This document shows positions 1 to 10,750 of a stretch of 64,000 nt of DNA, in pieces. The notes beneath the pieces are model-generated. The model was not told the origin of the DNA, ran no database searches, and was given only the letters and a program-made list of their open reading frames with translations. The position numbers were made by a program, and so were the translations under genes. This stretch comes from Providencia vermicola (GTDB lineage Bacteria > Pseudomonadota > Gammaproteobacteria > Enterobacterales > Enterobacteriaceae): assembly GCF_010748935.1 (NCBI RefSeq), contig NZ_CP048796.1:3971001-4035000 (forward strand), read 5' to 3'. Numbering within the stretch: the first letter of the stretch is position 1; the number at the start of each line of letters is the position of its first letter.

Positions 1-123
1 TGAGTCACGCAATACCTTACCAAAACGTAACACAATGCCACGATCGGTTTGAGGAACAATAAAGATGGATGCGTAAGCAACTGCCAAGATGGCAATAACG
101 ATAACAATTAGCGATTTACGCAT
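1..123 (-). CDS. hflC: HflC, N-terminal part (gene runs off the window)
   Basis: First 41 codons of a protein beginning MRKSLIVIVIAILAV, with a single N-terminal membrane anchor followed by the start of the stomatin/prohibitin-type domain (DRGIVLRFGKVLRDS). This matches the N-terminus of HflC, the partner of HflK in the inner-membrane complex that surrounds and modulates the FtsH protease. It follows hflK by 2 bases on the same strand, the usual hflKC arrangement. The remainder lies beyond the left edge. Confidence 0.93.
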   Translation of the reverse strand, partial: MRKSLIVIVIAILAVAYASIFIVPQTDRGIVLRFGKVLRDS

Positions 124-125
124 GA

Positions 126-1331
126 TTATTGTCTCCCTACTCTAACGGCATCACCACGAACACCACTGTTTTGTTGCGCGGGTGCCGAACCATAAGATGA
201 TGAATTATTGGTATTAGGATTCATCACTTTAGGCGCTAAGCTCGTTTTTGGTGCTGGCGCACTGCTGTTGCCACCACGCATCAATTGCTCTAATGGCAGA
301 ACTAACATGCTGTTGCTCTTATCATTGGCGATAACTTTACGTGTATTGCTTAAAACACGTTCCATCGTATCAATGTAGAGACGCTCACGCGTAATTTCAG
401 GTGCTGCACGATACTCAGGCAACATCTTCGCAAAGCTTGCAACCTCACCCTCTGCTTTAAAGACAACACTTGCCTTATAAGCTTCAGCTTCTTCGATTAG
501 CTTTTGTGCGTTACCTTTTGCCATTGGCAGAACTTCGTTACGGTAAGCATGAGCTTCACGAATGGTTTTTTGTTCTTCTTCCCTTGCAGCGATTACGTCA
601 TCGAATGCGGCTTTAACATCTTCAGGCGGACGAGCAGCTTGGAAGTTGACATCGAGCAGTGTGATACCCATTTTGTATGGCGCAATTGTTGCTTCTAGCT
701 CTTTTTGCGTAACATCACGGATAAATGCACGGTTTGTTGTCAACACTTGTTCCATTGCTGACTGACCGATAACGCCACGCACAGCACTATCAAGAGCCTG
801 ACGTAAACTGTTATCTGGGTTGGTCACACTGAACAGGTATTCAGCAGGATCAGTGACACGATACTGAACGTTCATTTCAACGCGGATCACGTTTTCATCT
901 GACGTTAGCATCATACCGTTAGTCGCTTGTTCACGAACGGTTTCAACGTTAACAGGGATAACCTTGTCAATAAATGTTGGCTTCCAGTTCAGACCAGGTC
1001 CGACAACACCGCTATACTCGCCAAAGCGTAATATAACACCTCGGTCACTTTCCTTAATGGTATAGAAACCTGATCCAGCCCATACAACTACGATGGCAGC
1101 AAGAGCCAATACACCAAGACGACCGCTGATTTGAGAGGGTTGTTTATTATCACCATCACCACCGCCGCCTTTTTTACCACCAAGCTTACTGCTCAGTTTA
1201 CGAAAGAGATCGTCGAGATCAGAAGCCCCACGTTTTCGACCACCTTTGTTCCCGCCAGAGTTGCCGCCTTTATTGCCGCTTCCCCACGGATCGCGGTCTT
1301 GTCCGTCATTACCGGGCTGATTCCACGCCAT
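126..1331 (-). CDS. hflK: HflK, FtsH protease modulator subunit
   Basis: 401 residues. A Gly/Asn/Lys-rich cytoplasmic N-terminus (about residues 1-70) is followed by one membrane helix (LGVLALAAIVVVWAGSG, about 72-88) and an SPFH/Band 7 domain in the periplasm (ESDRGVILRFGEY onward), then a low-complexity Asn/Ser/Pro tail. This is the HflK layout; E. coli HflK is slightly longer. With HflC it forms the cage around FtsH that controls membrane-protein degradation. Start is the ATG giving MAWNQPGNDGQD, conserved in the family. Last but one gene of the miaA-hfq-hflX-hflKC cluster. Confidence 0.96.
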   Translation of the reverse strand: MAWNQPGNDGQDRDPWGSGNKGGNSGGNKGGRKRGASDLDDLFRKLSSKLGGKKGGGGDGDNKQPSQISGRLGVLALAAIVVVWAGSGFYTIKESDRGVILRFGEYSGVVGPGLNWKPTFIDKVIPVNVETVREQATNGMMLTSDENVIRVEMNVQYRVTDPAEYLFSVTNPDNSLRQALDSAVRGVIGQSAMEQVLTTNRAFIRDVTQKELEATIAPYKMGITLLDVNFQAARPPEDVKAAFDDVIAAREEEQKTIREAHAYRNEVLPMAKGNAQKLIEEAEAYKASVVFKAEGEVASFAKMLPEYRAAPEITRERLYIDTMERVLSNTRKVIANDKSNSMLVLPLEQLMRGGNSSAPAPKTSLAPKVMNPNTNNSSSYGSAPAQQNSGVRGDAVRVGRQ

Positions 1332-1417
1332 GTTTTAGCTCCATATCTTTATGATTGATTTTTCGGGTTAAGAGCAACAAATAACTCTTAATATCAATTC
1401 CATTTCCTAGCGACATG

Positions 1418-2698
1418 TTAGATAACATAACTAGGTAATTGTTGTTCCTGTTTGCACAAACGCTGCCAATCAACCATTGGCATACGCACCTCAAGGCCAA
1501 TTGAGCCGTCCTCTTCAAGCCATTCACGTTCAATCGCATGAAGTTGATAAAAACGGCTACGTAAGCGGCCTTCACTAGGTGGTAAACGCATTTCAACATG
1601 TGCGATTTCACCTGAAAGGCGTTCCGTCAATGCTTGTAGCAACAAGGGGATACCTTCACCCGTTTGCGCTGATACCCAGACACGAACCGGTTTGTTATCC
1701 TCATTTCTGTCGATACGCGGGATAAATTCTTCCAGCATATCCACTTTATTCATAACTAAAAGTGTCGGAATTTCATCAGCTTCAATTTCTTCCAATACAC
1801 TTTCGACCGCATGAATATTTTCATCCAAACGGCTATCTGCTGCATCAATCACATGAAGCAATAATGTTGCTTCGCGAGTTTCCTGCAGTGTTGCTTTAAA
1901 GGCAGCAACTAAATCATGAGGCAGATGGCGAATGAAACCAACAGTATCTGCAAGCACAACAGTTCCTACATCATCGACATCAATACGTCTTAATGTGGGA
2001 TCCAGTGTCGCAAACAGTTGATCCGCAGCGTAAACGTCAGAAGCCGTCATCCGGTTAAATAAACTCGATTTACCGGCGTTGGTATAACCAACAAGCGAAA
2101 TCGTTGGAATATCCGCTTTATTTCGCGCCTGACGCCCTTGTTCACGTTGTCTTTCTACTCGGCCGAGACGGGATAAAATCTGACTGATTTTTCCCCTTAA
2201 TAACCGACGGTCAGTCTCTAACTGAGTTTCACCAGGGCCACGTAAGCCAATTCCGCCTTTTTGTCGCTCAAGGTGCGTCCATCCCCTCACTAAGCGAGTT
2301 GATAGATGGCGTAATTGCGCAAGCTCAACTTGAAGCTTCCCTTCATGCGTGCGCGCCCTTTGAGCAAAGATATCTAAAATGACCCCTGTGCGGTCGACGA
2401 CCCGACATTGGCATAGCCTTTCGAGATTACGTTCTTGCGCTGGACTCAGAGTATGGTTGAATAACACCACATCCGCGCCACTTTCCTTCACCGCCTCCGC
2501 GATTTCTTCCGCTTTCCCTTCTCCGACATAATACTTAGGATGAGGAGACTTACGACTGCCTGTGACTATCTGTACAGGTTTAACGCCTGCCGATGTCACG
2601 AGTGACTCAAATTCGGTTAGATTTTCCGTGTCCTTTTCTTGTGAGAAAAAAACATGCACTAATACAGCCAGCTCACCGCCTTCATACCTATCAAACAA
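1418..2698 (-). CDS. hflX: GTPase HflX, ribosome-splitting/rescue factor
   Basis: 426 residues. N-terminal HflX domain ([29 protein letters not shown]), the glycine-rich linker [18 protein letters not shown], and a GTPase domain with G1 GYTNAGKS, G3 DTVGF and G4 NKVD. HflX is a ribosome-associated GTPase that splits stalled or heat-damaged 70S ribosomes. It lies about 100 bases after hfq and before hflK on the same strand, the standard order. No lesion seen. Confidence 0.96.
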   Translation of the reverse strand: MFDRYEGGELAVLVHVFFSQEKDTENLTEFESLVTSAGVKPVQIVTGSRKSPHPKYYVGEGKAEEIAEAVKESGADVVLFNHTLSPAQERNLERLCQCRVVDRTGVILDIFAQRARTHEGKLQVELAQLRHLSTRLVRGWTHLERQKGGIGLRGPGETQLETDRRLLRGKISQILSRLGRVERQREQGRQARNKADIPTISLVGYTNAGKSSLFNRMTASDVYAADQLFATLDPTLRRIDVDDVGTVVLADTVGFIRHLPHDLVAAFKATLQETREATLLLHVIDAADSRLDENIHAVESVLEEIEADEIPTLLVMNKVDMLEEFIPRIDRNEDNKPVRVWVSAQTGEGIPLLLQALTERLSGEIAHVEMRLPPSEGRLRSRFYQLHAIEREWLEEDGSIGLEVRMPMVDWQRLCKQEQQLPSYVI

Positions 2699-2799
2699 GG
2701 GCTATAACCTCTTAGGCTTAATCACTATCAATACAAAGGAAAAACACAGGTAAAGTCTCCCTACCTATGTTTTCCTTGAATTTTAACGCACAACTGGCC

Positions 2800-3096
2800 T
2801 TACTCAGCGGCTTCGCCATCCTGTTGAGTAGGAGCACCAGTGTTATAATTGCCATTACCTGCCCCACCAGCAGCACTACCGCTATGATGAGAAACAGGAC
2901 GAGCAGGGACAACGGTAGAGATAGCATGCTTATAAACCATCTGGCTAACCGTGTTTTTTAGTAAAATGACAAACTGGTCAAAAGATTCAATCTGACCCTG
3001 CAATTTGATGCCGTTAACCAAATAAATTGAGACCGGAACCCTTTCACGACGTAATGCGTTCAGGAACGGATCTTGCAAAGATTGCCCCTTAGCCAT
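2800..3096 (-). CDS. hfq: RNA chaperone Hfq
   Basis: 98 residues. The Sm1 and Sm2 motifs are complete: [20 protein letters not shown] at the start, [15 protein letters not shown] and the [10 protein letters not shown] Sm2 signature. The C-terminal tail is Gly/Asn/Ser-rich and differs from E. coli, as is usual outside the core. Hexameric Hfq pairs small RNAs with mRNAs; the window also carries the GlmZ small RNA, whose action in E. coli needs Hfq. Located between miaA and hflX as in other Enterobacterales. Confidence 0.98.
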   Translation of the reverse strand: MAKGQSLQDPFLNALRRERVPVSIYLVNGIKLQGQIESFDQFVILLKNTVSQMVYKHAISTVVPARPVSHHSGSAAGGAGNGNYNTGAPTQQDGEAAE

Positions 3097-3202
3097 TCTA
3101 TGTTTTCCTTATTTTGTTGTTTTTAAATGAGAATCTTTCGATTCCAAAAAGTAACTACTCAAAAATTGCGCTTAACATTCTAATTGTACACAAACCTTGG
3201 CT

Positions 3203-4144
3203 CTATGCACATATAACCTGCATAACAGACTTAAGCGCTAGCTGTGGTTGTTCACTATCTAGCCAGTGAACATTTTCCCAGCTTCTCAACCAGGTAATTT
3301 GACGTTTTGCCAATTGGCGTGTTGCACAAATTCCCCGATAAACCATTTCATCATAATCTGTTTCGCCTTCCAGATAAGACCACATTTGTCGATACCCCAC
3401 ACAACGGATAGAGGGCAAGTCAACATGGAGGTCACCTCTGTTATAAAGCGCTCTAACTTCCTCTTCAAATCCAGCATCTAACATCTGATGAAAGCGTTGT
3501 TCAATGCGCTGATGTAAAATTTTACGATCTTGAGGCGCAATAGCAAACTGAAACACATTATAAGGTAATTCTTCACCCGCTGTTTGAGTCATTTCAGTCA
3601 AAGTTTTCCCTGAAATGAGATATACCTCTAAAGCTCGAGATAATCTTTGCGGATCATTAGGATGAATCCTAGCCGCCGCAACCGGATCAACCTCAGCTAA
3701 ACGACGGTGAATGTCAGCCCATCCGTGTTGCTGTGCAATATCTTCAATCTCAGCACGGATAGCAGGATCCGCTGAAGGCAATGGTGAAAGCCCTTCTAAC
3801 AACGCCTTAAAATAAAGCATTGTGCCACCCACCAGTAATGGAATTTTACCTTGAGAAGTAATCTCATCCATTACATTTAATGCGTCTCGCCGGAAATCGG
3901 CGGCGGAATACGGCAAAGAAGGATCGAGAATATCGATCAGATGGTGAGGGGCTTGACTAAGTTCCTCTGCATTTGGCTTCGCTGTACCGATATCCATACC
4001 ACGGTAGATCAACGCCGAATCGACACTGATTATCTCCACAGGCAAGTGTTGACGCAAAGCAATTGCCAACGCGGTCTTACCGGAGGCTGTCGGCCCCATC
4101 AGGAATATAGCATTCGGTTTTTTCTGAGTTAACAGTTCACTCAT
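3203..4144 (-). CDS. miaA: tRNA dimethylallyltransferase MiaA
   Basis: 313 residues. P-loop GPTASGKT near residue 17, followed by the IPPT signature [20 protein letters not shown], and the [15 protein letters not shown]-terminal motif. MiaA transfers dimethylallyl from DMAPP to A37 of tRNAs that read UNN codons. The gene overlaps the end of mutL by 8 bases, indicating translational coupling in the amiB-mutL-miaA-hfq operon known from E. coli. Confidence 0.97.
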   Translation of the reverse strand: MSELLTQKKPNAIFLMGPTASGKTALAIALRQHLPVEIISVDSALIYRGMDIGTAKPNAEELSQAPHHLIDILDPSLPYSAADFRRDALNVMDEITSQGKIPLLVGGTMLYFKALLEGLSPLPSADPAIRAEIEDIAQQHGWADIHRRLAEVDPVAAARIHPNDPQRLSRALEVYLISGKTLTEMTQTAGEELPYNVFQFAIAPQDRKILHQRIEQRFHQMLDAGFEEEVRALYNRGDLHVDLPSIRCVGYRQMWSYLEGETDYDEMVYRGICATRQLAKRQITWLRSWENVHWLDSEQPQLALKSVMQVICA

Positions 4145-6101
4145 TTGTTAGTGTAGCTACCACGGGTTGTAAATTAATTAATTGTAATAATGTTGGTGAC
4201 GGCTTTTTGACATACTGTGGACAAAGCCGCTCAACATCAGCGAGTAACTGAACTGCTTGTGCTAAGCTCCAGCTTTCTTGCATTTTTTCTCGAGAAACTG
4301 TTTTTGCAAGCCATTGAGCAATATCTTGATGAGAGACATGCTCTTTTGTCGACAAAAAATTCAGCAAACCTGAAAAAAGCTGAGATAAATTTTGTGTTCT
4401 TAGCGGTAACGATACCGCATGAATAGTTACTTTTCCATGAGATATCGTGGCTTCAACACCAAATAATGTCAATTGTTCCTTGTTACGTTGAAAAACCGCA
4501 ATTTCATCAGCACTCAATGATAATTTTAACGGGATCAATAATGGCTGAGGTTTCAACGCTTCACCCTTTGGTGATAATTGAGCCAACTTCAGCAAATAAT
4601 TTGCTTCTGTTAAGGATAACAGGATTAGCCCTAATGAAGACTCAATTAATGCAAAGTTTTTTGCGTAAATTGTCAATACTTTGCCAAATGTGAAGTTGTT
4701 GGCATTTTCTGCGACTGATTGGGAAGAAATTGTTGAAACATCTAGTGGTTGTCGAGCCGGAAATAATGGTTTTTTATCCTCTTCAGCCACAGGAACCGAC
4801 ATTAACGCCTGATATAACTGCCCTGCTTTTCGGTCATAATTTGAGGAAGAAGGGGAATAAGCGCTTTTTCCTTGAATATCACGATTGACTGATACCGCTG
4901 GCTGGGCCGATAGTGATGGCGTAAAACGCGCTTTTTTTGATTGCTCATCATGCTCTTGTTCGCGTTCTTCTTGAGTATAGGCCGCTTGTTTATTTTCCTG
5001 CGCACTAAAACCTGTTGGTGATGAAAAATAATTATCACCTGCGGAAGTCCGATTGGCTAATTCATGCGTAACAGGCTCAATGCCAGGCAATTCATCGGCG
5101 CCATGAGCATTCAACAATGCTGTCCGAACCCCTTGATAAATAAAATCATGGACTAAGCGAGCTTGATGAAAACGCACCTCATGCTTAGCAGGATGCACAT
5201 TCACATCAACTTGTTGAGGATCTATGGTCAAGTAAAGGACATAAGCAGGCTGTTGATTATCATCAAGGTGTCCTTCATAAGCTTGACGAATAGCATGATT
5301 GATTAACCTATCTCGCATCATGCGGCCATTCACATAACAGTACTGAATATCACTGACAGAAAGCGTATTGTCAGGGGAGACTACCCAGCCTTTTATACCG
5401 AGATCGCCGTGCTCCCACGCGATTGCCAGTGCGCCTTGCATAAACCCTGTTCCACAAACCGTTGCTAATCGACGTTCTTGTTGCACTTCATCATGAGCCG
5501 CTCGGTATTGCTTAACAAGCTTACCGTTATGATTCAAATTAATCGCTACGTCAGGCCGAGAAAGTGCAATACGTCGCACAATTTCGTCGATATGACCAAA
5601 TTCCGTTTTCTCAGTACGCATAAATTTGCGGCGAGCGGGGGTGTTATAAAACAGATCAAGCACTTCTACCGTAGTGCCGTTTGGGTGAGCAGCAGGTTTT
5701 ACCGTCACCGTCATATCCCGCCCTTCCGCATACGCTTGCCATGCTTCGGATTGTTCCGCGGGCTTTGACGTTAACGTTAAGCGTGAAACTGAACTAATAC
5801 TGGCCAGCGCTTCCCCTCGAAAGCCCATACTCATAATGGCTTCAAGATCATCTAATGTCGCTATCTTACTGGTTGCATGACGTGCTAAAGCCAAAACTAA
5901 TTCATCTTTACTGATGCCATTACCATTATCGCGAATACGAATTAATTTCTCCCCACCACGCTCAATATCGATATCAATGCGTGTTGCACCAGCATCTAAG
6001 CTATTTTCAACTAACTCTTTAACAACCGAGGCAGGACGCTCCACTACCTCTCCAGCAGCAATCTGGTTAGCAAGTTGAGGGGAAAGAATCTGGATCGCCA
6101 T
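4137..6101 (-). CDS. mutL: DNA mismatch repair protein MutL
   Basis: 654 residues from the ATG giving [21 protein letters not shown] three codons upstream overlaps the ribosome binding site AGAGGTGA and is unlikely to be used. GHKL ATPase motifs are present: [24 protein letters not shown] (DxGxG) and [13 protein letters not shown], followed by the transducer domain and a variable linker. The C-terminal dimerisation domain lacks the DQHAxxxE endonuclease motif, as expected for gamma-proteobacterial MutL, which uses MutH for nicking. It couples MutS recognition to MutH and UvrD; uvrD is also in this window. Confidence 0.97.
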   Translation of the reverse strand: MAIQILSPQLANQIAAGEVVERPASVVKELVENSLDAGATRIDIDIERGGEKLIRIRDNGNGISKDELVLALARHATSKIATLDDLEAIMSMGFRGEALASISSVSRLTLTSKPAEQSEAWQAYAEGRDMTVTVKPAAHPNGTTVEVLDLFYNTPARRKFMRTEKTEFGHIDEIVRRIALSRPDVAINLNHNGKLVKQYRAAHDEVQQERRLATVCGTGFMQGALAIAWEHGDLGIKGWVVSPDNTLSVSDIQYCYVNGRMMRDRLINHAIRQAYEGHLDDNQQPAYVLYLTIDPQQVDVNVHPAKHEVRFHQARLVHDFIYQGVRTALLNAHGADELPGIEPVTHELANRTSAGDNYFSSPTGFSAQENKQAAYTQEEREQEHDEQSKKARFTPSLSAQPAVSVNRDIQGKSAYSPSSSNYDRKAGQLYQALMSVPVAEEDKKPLFPARQPLDVSTISSQSVAENANNFTFGKVLTIYAKNFALIESSLGLILLSLTEANYLLKLAQLSPKGEALKPQPLLIPLKLSLSADEIAVFQRNKEQLTLFGVEATISHGKVTIHAVSLPLRTQNLSQLFSGLLNFLSTKEHVSHQDIAQWLAKTVSREKMQESWSLAQAVQLLADVERLCPQYVKKPSPTLLQLINLQPVVATLTNE

Positions 6102-6113
6102 CGCTATCACCTC

Positions 6114-7406
6114 TTAATTAGGTGCGGCTTGCAGAGGGTTTGCTAGGAAATATTGGCGCAAACCTTGATGAATTGCTTCAGCAACTTGCTCTTGATAAGC
6201 GTCTGATTTTAGCAATTGTTCTTCCGCACTATTACTAATGAACCCTGTTTCAACCAAAATTGAAGGGATATCCGGCGAACGCAGTACGCCTAAACTGGCA
6301 TGCTCAGGGCTACGTTTATGAATATTGCCAACTTTTCTGAGTTGTTTAATCACTTGGACGGCAACGTCATACCCCACTCGCTGTGAATGACCAAATTGCA
6401 AATCAAGGACCGCTTGGCTCAAATAAGGATCCGCACCACTTAAGGCATCACCAGCTCCACCTAATAATTCAGATTGTTTTTCGCGCTGCTCAAGCCAGTT
6501 ACCTAATTCACTGTTAGCACGACGATTAGAAAGAACCCATACCGATGCCCCTCTCGCACTGCTGTTTGGCGCGGAGTCAGCATGAATAGACACTAACATA
6601 TTGGCGCCTTTCTTACGTGCAACATCAGAACGGCCACTCACTGAAATAAAATAATCACCGTCACGGGTCATTGCCGGCTTAAACATGGGGTCTGCCGCCA
6701 ATTTGGCATACAGTTTGCGCGCCACACTCAAGGTAACATCTTTTTCACGATAACCATTTTTACCAATCGCACCGGGGTCTTTACCACCATGGCCCGCATC
6801 AATTGCAATCACCACCTGTTTAGCACCTTTTGGCATCGTTTTATTGGCTTGCACTGGTACAGGCGTTTTTTGTTGTCCCGCCGCGTTCATTTTTAACGGC
6901 TTATCCTGTGCACTATTATTGCCAACGGCCTGTACTGGTTGAGTTATGTTATTCGACGGTGCAGATGTCCCACCTTTCCCTGTCGAAAGGCTAAACACCA
7001 CTTGATATTGACCAGCAACTTGTTTCAGCGACGTTTGTACCTTGGCTGCTTTTGTCAGCTCCAAAACAATACGTTTATGCCGACTATCCGGTGGCTGACT
7101 CGTGCGAACAACTTTCACTAAATCACCCGCAGGGAGTTTCATCGGTAAACCCATAATTTCGCCATTTTGTTTAATATCAATGACGAGACGCTCTGGCGAA
7201 TGCAGGGGAAAATATTTGTAGTCAGGGTTACCTCCAGCAAAGGAGAGTGTGACCTGTGCACTTGATGGGCTGTTATCTACTTGAATGTTCGCTAACGTTG
7301 CTGCCTGAACAGGCCGTGCAACGAGACAGAGCGCAAAAATCATCAATAGTAATAAGTAGGAAGCAATGCGCCTATCGGTTATTTTTCTTGGTAATGCATT
7401 CGTCAT
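6114..7406 (-). CDS. amiB: N-acetylmuramoyl-L-alanine amidase AmiB
   Basis: About 430 residues. A signal peptide (hydrophobic SYLLLLMIFALCLVARPVQA) is followed by an AMIN domain (about 38-130), a Pro/Gln-rich linker and a zinc Amidase_3 domain: IAIDAGHGGKDPGAIG, REKDVTLSVARKL, VSIHADSAP and LVETGFISN. It cleaves septal peptidoglycan under EnvC control during daughter-cell separation. I prefer the ATG at 7406 (MTNALPRK) with AAGGA ten bases upstream; a TTG two codons earlier is possible. Next to mutL, as in E. coli. Confidence 0.94.
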   Translation of the reverse strand: MTNALPRKITDRRIASYLLLLMIFALCLVARPVQAATLANIQVDNSPSSAQVTLSFAGGNPDYKYFPLHSPERLVIDIKQNGEIMGLPMKLPAGDLVKVVRTSQPPDSRHKRIVLELTKAAKVQTSLKQVAGQYQVVFSLSTGKGGTSAPSNNITQPVQAVGNNSAQDKPLKMNAAGQQKTPVPVQANKTMPKGAKQVVIAIDAGHGGKDPGAIGKNGYREKDVTLSVARKLYAKLAADPMFKPAMTRDGDYFISVSGRSDVARKKGANMLVSIHADSAPNSSARGASVWVLSNRRANSELGNWLEQREKQSELLGGAGDALSGADPYLSQAVLDLQFGHSQRVGYDVAVQVIKQLRKVGNIHKRSPEHASLGVLRSPDIPSILVETGFISNSAEEQLLKSDAYQEQVAEAIHQGLRQYFLANPLQAAPN

Positions 7407-7419
7407 GAGCAATATATCC

Positions 7420-7884
7420 TTAAAGAGCGGGTAGTTCTTCTAACAACGACTCCCCATTTGCAGAAAAAGCAATCAAGTGAGCCTGACGTCCTTTATCCTG
7501 ATAGGTCAAATGAAGTTCCAAGTCCGCCTCAGGTAGAAAACCTTTACCTTGTTGAGGCCATTCAACTAGGCAGATCGACTCAGGGGAAAAATAGTCACGG
7601 ATCCCCATAAATTCCAATTCTTCTGGGTCGGCTAAACGATAAAGATCAAAATGAAAAACTTGTCGCTCAGGGAGATCATAAGGCTCAACCAGTGTGTAAG
7701 TCGGGCTTTTCACATGACCTTGATGCCCTAATGCCTGCAAAAAACCTCGACTAAACGTTGTTTTACCCGCCCCAAGATCGCCATACAAGTTAATCACTGC
7801 ACCTTGTTTGCAGGCCTGTGCAACTGCACGCCCTAGTGCCACGGTTTGCTCTTCGTTGGCAAGTTGTAATATGCGTTCTTTCAT
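7420..7884 (-). CDS. tsaE: tRNA t6A biosynthesis ATPase TsaE
   Basis: 154 residues, small P-loop ATPase. Walker [10 protein letters not shown] (about residue 35) and the family motifs [12 protein letters not shown] and HFDLYRL. TsaE acts with TsaB, TsaC and TsaD to make threonylcarbamoyladenosine at A37 of ANN-decoding tRNAs. It is the first gene of the minus-strand run into amiB and mutL. In E. coli the preceding gene is nnr (yjeF); here it is absent and 345 bases without a gene follow. Confidence 0.95.
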   Translation of the reverse strand: MKERILQLANEEQTVALGRAVAQACKQGAVINLYGDLGAGKTTFSRGFLQALGHQGHVKSPTYTLVEPYDLPERQVFHFDLYRLADPEELEFMGIRDYFSPESICLVEWPQQGKGFLPEADLELHLTYQDKGRQAHLIAFSANGESLLEELPAL

Positions 7885-8229
7885 GAATTATTCAATCAGC
7901 TATAGTAAGGAAAAAACAGATCAATGTTGATATTAACGACTATATTAACTCAAGCCGATCCATTTTTCTTAAATAACATTACAGAAATATTGGCATCATG
8001 GATATTAAATTAGTCATCGAACTTAATCACACAACGAGATTAACAAGTCGATATTTTGTGAATTCACCTAGCCATGATAAAGTTCTCAAGAAATGGAGGG
8101 CGTCCAGCTTAGATGACTGAACACGGTATTTGGGGTCTCACTCAAATAAGATGCATTCACAGACAAACAGACCACCAAACGTCAATAACGCTTAGCAAGG
8201 TATAGAGCCTAGTATCACGATAAAATCTC
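7885..8229. other. Divergent intergenic region tsaE/queG, nnr missing
   Basis: No credible gene in 345 bases. In E. coli nnr (NAD(P)H-hydrate epimerase/dehydratase) occupies this place between tsaE and queG. I read the region in all frames and saw no fragment resembling Nnr. It must hold the promoters of tsaE (leftward) and queG (rightward), but I could not place them with confidence. Confidence 0.6.
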
Positions 8230-9387
8230 ATGGCAACACTTCTTGATCTCAACCTTCTCGCTCAAAATATCAAGCAATGGGGAGTAGAAATTGGCTTCCA
8301 GCAAGTCGGTATTTGTGACACTGACCTTTCATTAGAAGAACCAAAATTGCAGGCATGGCTGGATAAACAGTATCATGGCGATATGGCGTGGATGGAACGC
8401 CATGGAATGATGCGAGCAAGGCCACATGAGTTACACCCTGGCACATTGCGCGTCATTAGTGTACGTATGAATTACCTTCCTGCAAAAGCCGCTTTTGCGA
8501 GCACTCTCAATGACCCTAAACTGGGGTATATTAGCCGTTATGCCTTAGGTAGAGATTATCACAAGCTACTTAAAAAACGCTTAAAAATGCTGAGTGACCG
8601 TATTTTAGCCTATTGTCGAGAACACATCTGTTCAGAAGAACTCAATTTTCGCCCTTTTGTTGATTCTGCTCCCATCTTAGAACGTCCACTCGCCGTCAAA
8701 GCCGGTTTGGGCTGGACGGGTAAACATTCGTTGATCCTCAATCGTGAAGCTGGATCCTGGTTTTTTCTCGGTGAATTGCTGGTCAACTTACCCCTTCCTG
8801 TCGATCAGCCCGTTGAGGAGCAATGTGGCCGTTGTGTTGCCTGTATGACAACTTGTCCGACGGGGGCAATTGTTGAACCATACGTTGTGGATGCTCGCCG
8901 CTGTATTTCTTACCTCACAATTGAACTGGACGGCCCAATCCCAGAAGCGTTTCGCCCCCTAATGGGAAACCGTATCTACGGTTGTGATGATTGCCAATTA
9001 ATTTGTCCTTGGAATCGTTTTTCTCAATTAACTGACGAAGAGGATTTCAGCCCAAGACGGGTGCTACACACACCGGAGCTTCTCGATCTCTTTAGTTGGG
9101 ATGAAGCCACTTTTTTAAAAGTCACTGAAGGCTCTGCAATTCGCCGCATTGGTTACCTGAAATGGCTAAGAAACATCAGTGTGGCATTGGGAAATGCGCC
9201 TTATCAAGACAATATCGTCATCGCTTTACGTTCCCGCTTAGGCATGGGGGAAATGCTAGATGAACATGTCCAATGGGCGATACAACAACAATTGAATCGT
9301 AGAGAAGAAAACCAAGTGACTATTCAAACTTCACAACAGAAACGCCTTGTACGTGCCATATCTAAAGGTTTGCCTAGAGACGCTTAA
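8230..9387 (+). CDS. queG: Epoxyqueuosine reductase QueG
   Basis: 385 residues, near-collinear with E. coli QueG. N-terminal cobalamin-binding part (YISRYALGRDYHKLL; RPFVDSAPILERPLA; GLGWTGKHSLILN) and two [4Fe-4S] clusters: CGRCVACMTTCPTGAI and CDDCQLICPWN. A HEAT-like C-terminal region follows (KVTEGSAIRRIGYLKWLRNI). It performs the last step of queuosine synthesis in tRNA, reducing epoxyqueuosine. Divergent from tsaE. Confidence 0.97.
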   Translation: MATLLDLNLLAQNIKQWGVEIGFQQVGICDTDLSLEEPKLQAWLDKQYHGDMAWMERHGMMRARPHELHPGTLRVISVRMNYLPAKAAFASTLNDPKLGYISRYALGRDYHKLLKKRLKMLSDRILAYCREHICSEELNFRPFVDSAPILERPLAVKAGLGWTGKHSLILNREAGSWFFLGELLVNLPLPVDQPVEEQCGRCVACMTTCPTGAIVEPYVVDARRCISYLTIELDGPIPEAFRPLMGNRIYGCDDCQLICPWNRFSQLTDEEDFSPRRVLHTPELLDLFSWDEATFLKVTEGSAIRRIGYLKWLRNISVALGNAPYQDNIVIALRSRLGMGEMLDEHVQWAIQQQLNRREENQVTIQTSQQKRLVRAISKGLPRDA

Positions 9388-9860
9388 AAATAATACGTCA
9401 TTATATCCTAAATAGACAAAAGTCAACCTCGTGTGAATAAAATAAAAAATTGCTTAACTGACAATGGTTAAAGGATTTGCAAGTTATGACACCCACATTT
9501 TCAGCAAATTTTTTTATACTTTAAATTCAATAAGATAATTAATAACTCTTGGAAATTATTTTTTCAATTATGTAAAAATACTCACAGACACATCCTGTGG
9601 ATAACTCTGTGTAATAAAGTATTACAGAGACTTATAAGCGACTTTGTTTCGATAATAGATTGTGGATAACTTATTCACGGCAGGAAACTAAAATAAAGCG
9701 ACTTTTTGCTACTCACAACAGAAGTAAAGTTATAAAAATGTAAGATTGGAACAATAAAATTAACTAAAACGGCAAAAAATAGATCTTTTGTATACTACGC
9801 AACCAAAACTATAACATTTGAAATAATAATTTATTTCCCCAATCAGTAAGGGGTGGCTAT
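9388..9860. promoter_or_regulatory. DnaA-box cluster, candidate datA locus
   Basis: An AT-rich gene-free stretch with three perfect 9-mers of the consensus TTATNCACA, all in the same orientation (TGTGNATAA on the plus strand): 9432-9440 TGTGAATAA, 9596-9604 TGTGGATAA and 9661-9669 TGTGGATAA. A fourth, 8 of 9, is at 9671-9679 (TTATTCACG) in the opposite orientation, two bases from the third. In E. coli the datA locus, which titrates DnaA and promotes ATP-DnaA hydrolysis with IHF, lies beside the glyVXY tRNA operon and queG, the same position. I found no consensus IHF site here. Confidence 0.65.
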
Positions 9861-9928
9861 TCTATGGCGGCAACCTAATGAATGCAAGCAGAAAAATCCC
9901 CAAGATCCTAAAAAGATCCCGAACCGTA

Positions 9929-10074
9929 TCAAGGCAGCGCCTTTCGCTTAGGCTTAAAAGAATAATCGCCATATCGTTCACGATATTCAATATCGATAAA
10001 TAACGGTTTTTGCTTAGGTAAACGATCTGTGGCTTTAAAATGAGTGTGGATGGCGTCGAAAATACAGTGAATTT
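9929..10074 (-). pseudogene. Possible C-terminal gene fragment abutting the tRNA-Gly 3' end
   Basis: An open frame directly downstream of the last tRNA-Gly encodes about 47 residues with a protein-like composition (FIDIEYRERYGDYSFKPKRK) before a TGA stop. It has no start of its own; upstream it merges with the tRNA. It could be the tail of a gene from an element once integrated at the tRNA, or chance. I do not recognise the family. Confidence 0.2.
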
Positions 10075-10150
<76 letters not shown>

Positions 10151-10189
10151 ATTTGGTGTGAGTACTGCAACTAAAACACTAAGAGAGAT

Positions 10190-10265
<76 letters not shown>

Positions 10266-10304
10266 AGACCGAAAATAGTGTTTTAGCAAAACATTAAGAG
10301 AGTT

Positions 10305-10380
<76 letters not shown>

Positions 10381-10439
10381 AAAACTGCATCTTTTTGCTT
10401 TACCGTACAGATAAAAATCTTCATCGGTACGGGGAGCGC

Positions 10440-10467
10440 ATTATACGAGAAATTGCACGGCAGGCAA
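10440..10467 (-). promoter_or_regulatory. Promoter of the tRNA-Gly operon
   Basis: On the minus strand: -35 TTGCCT (10462-10467), a 16-base spacer and a perfect -10 TATAAT (10440-10445). It is followed by a GC-rich discriminator GCGCTCCCC, the hallmark of stringently controlled stable-RNA promoters. It lies about 60 bases upstream of the first tRNA. Confidence 0.85.
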
Positions 10468-10750
10468 GTCCCTTGTCGCAAATTTTTCATTTTTTTGTTC
10501 GTTTGCTGATAAATTGGGCATTGTGATGATTTTATCAACGATGAAAGTAACCTTCTGATTTCAATCGGTTAACACTTTTTTACTTTTGTGTTATTCCGCA
10601 TAACGCACTCAACAATAAAGCACGCTAACAGACATGTTGACAGCCATTTGATGATAAAGAGAGATGAGATAAATAGCGGTAAGCAGTTAATATCGCAAGC
10701 AACGGAGTGCCTTCAATAGGCATTCCGTTAACTCGACTTAGCAACAAGGC
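10468..10750. other. Intergenic region with a hairpin downstream of the YhcN-type gene
   Basis: No gene seen. An imperfect 11-bp inverted repeat (AACGGAGTGCC / GGCATTCCGTT) at 10701-10729 lies just past the stop of the minus-strand gene at 10751. It could end that transcript, although no T-run follows. Confidence 0.4.
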
